From Hyphomicrobiales bacterium (GTDB taxonomy: Bacteria > Pseudomonadota > Alphaproteobacteria > Rhizobiales > Devosiaceae): 5,777 bases of DNA. Numbering within the stretch: position 1 is the stretch's first letter; each line of letters starts with the position of its first letter. The notes under the pieces were generated by a model. It was not told where the DNA came from, searched no databases, and saw only the letters and a program-made list of their open reading frames with translations. Position numbers and translations under genes: made by a program. Below are positions 5,159 through 5,777 of the stretch, piece after piece. Where the stretch lies: assembly GCA_015487985.1 (NCBI GenBank), contig WFOP01000281.1:1-5777 (forward strand), given 5' to 3'.

Positions 5159-5776
5159 TCAGATTGATATCCCCGGCTCAATGGTGGCGGATTTGAATAT
5201 CAAGAATATTTCCTGCCCCGCCTGAAGCGACATCTCAGATGCGGTCTGCCCCAAAATCAGTGCATGCACCATTTGGCCCTCCAAATCCACCTCCACCAGC
5301 ACCTGCCCAAACGACACATTTTTCAGCGCAACAATTTTTGCAGCCAAACAGTTTCGCGCGCTCAATCCCCCTGGTCTGTTGTGAGACAGAATAAGATCAC
5401 GCGCCCACAATCTCAGGGCTGTTCTTTTGCCCTCAACAAGGTTTGGCGCCGTCACTTCAATATTCTGCTGGCCCAGAGAAACAACACCTACCCCGTTTTT
5501 TTCATGCTTTGAAACAACCCCGTACAAGATACTGGACACCGCCAATTCCTGACCTGTTGCAGAACCATGGGCCAGAACCTGCCGGGCGCCCCCCTGAGCG
5601 ACAATTTTTCCCCCCTCCATGCGCAAGAAATTATCCCCCAGGCGCACCGCCTCCTCAAAAGCATGGGTGACATAAAGAACAGGGATTCTCATTGAGGGAA
5701 AAAGTGCCGTCATAATATTTAGCAATTCTTCCCTTGAAACAGGATCAAGGGCGCTCAAAGGTTCATCCAGCAAAAG
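5159..5776 (-). CDS. modC: Molybdate ABC transporter ATP-binding protein ModC (C-terminal part)
   Basis: This is the C-terminal 205 residues of an ABC ATPase. The frame is open to the right edge, so the N terminus (Walker A, Q-loop and signature motif) lies outside the window. ModC hydrolyses ATP at the inner membrane to drive molybdate import through ModB. The visible part starts at Walker B (LLLDEP, including the catalytic Glu), followed by the D-loop SALD and the H-loop histidine in YVTHAFEEAVRLGD. After the nucleotide-binding domain comes the regulatory region, ending in a Mop-like molybdate-binding domain (LSARNCLAAKIVALKNVSFG, EVDLEGQMVHALILG, LQAGQEIFLIFKSATIE), which separates ModC from sugar or sulfate ATPases. 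The expected modA and modB would lie to the right. The gene ends 3 bp from the convergent regulator gene, with no clear terminator between them. A tungstate-specific or other Mop-containing ATPase is a minor alternative. Confidence 0.88.
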   Translation of the reverse strand, partial: LLLDEPLSALDPVSREELLNIMTALFPSMRIPVLYVTHAFEEAVRLGDNFLRMEGGKIVAQGGARQVLAHGSATGQELAVSSILYGVVSKHEKNGVGVVSLGQQNIEVTAPNLVEGKRTALRLWARDLILSHNRPGGLSARNCLAAKIVALKNVSFGQVLVEVDLEGQMVHALILGQTASEMSLQAGQEIFLIFKSATIEPGISI

Positions 5777-5777
5777 C

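Overview
The window looks like ordinary chromosomal DNA from a motile Gram-negative bacterium, most likely an alphaproteobacterium, with roughly balanced base composition. The evidence is a PomAB-like flagellar stator pair, a periplasmic nucleotidase with a Sec signal peptide, a GDDA-type MarR-like regulator of a kind I associate with alphaproteobacteria, and a perfect CtrA-type box (TTAA-N7-TTAAC). I see no mobile element, CRISPR array, tRNA or rRNA gene, and no defence system.

Layout from left to right: (1) the 3' end of a motA/pomA-like gene (2-295) followed by a complete motB/pomB-like gene (315-1166), both on + and probably co-transcribed. Together they make the ion-conducting stator of the flagellar motor. 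(2) Converging on them on the - strand is a membrane-quality-control pair: a stomatin/SPFH protein of the QmcA type (1707-2669) transcribed first, then a short NfeD-like membrane protein (1190-1663), 43 bp apart. (3) A 391-bp divergent intergenic region (2670-3060) separates the stomatin gene from the next + gene. It holds a PHO-box-like direct repeat, a 15-bp palindrome and a pair of ACGCGTT repeats one helical turn apart. (4) An exported UshA-like 5'-nucleotidase/metallophosphatase (3061-4578) ends in a strong intrinsic terminator (4606-4635). (5) A small MarR-like winged-helix regulator (4730-5155) sits behind a perfect CtrA-type box and a candidate promoter whose predicted start site falls on its ATG. 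(6) The C-terminal part of ModC, the ATPase of the molybdate ABC importer, lies on the - strand (5159 to beyond the right edge), tail to tail with the regulator gene.

The genes form several independent units and not one pathway. The most interesting content is regulatory: the CtrA-box/leaderless-promoter arrangement in front of the MarR-like gene, and the unexplained repeats in the divergent spacer. At protein level, the nucleotidase has Tyr where the family's first metal motif normally has His, and the stator B subunit has changed residues in two positions of its peptidoglycan-binding signature. Both may be lineage-typical variants. I did not find convincing evidence of a previously undescribed multi-gene system.
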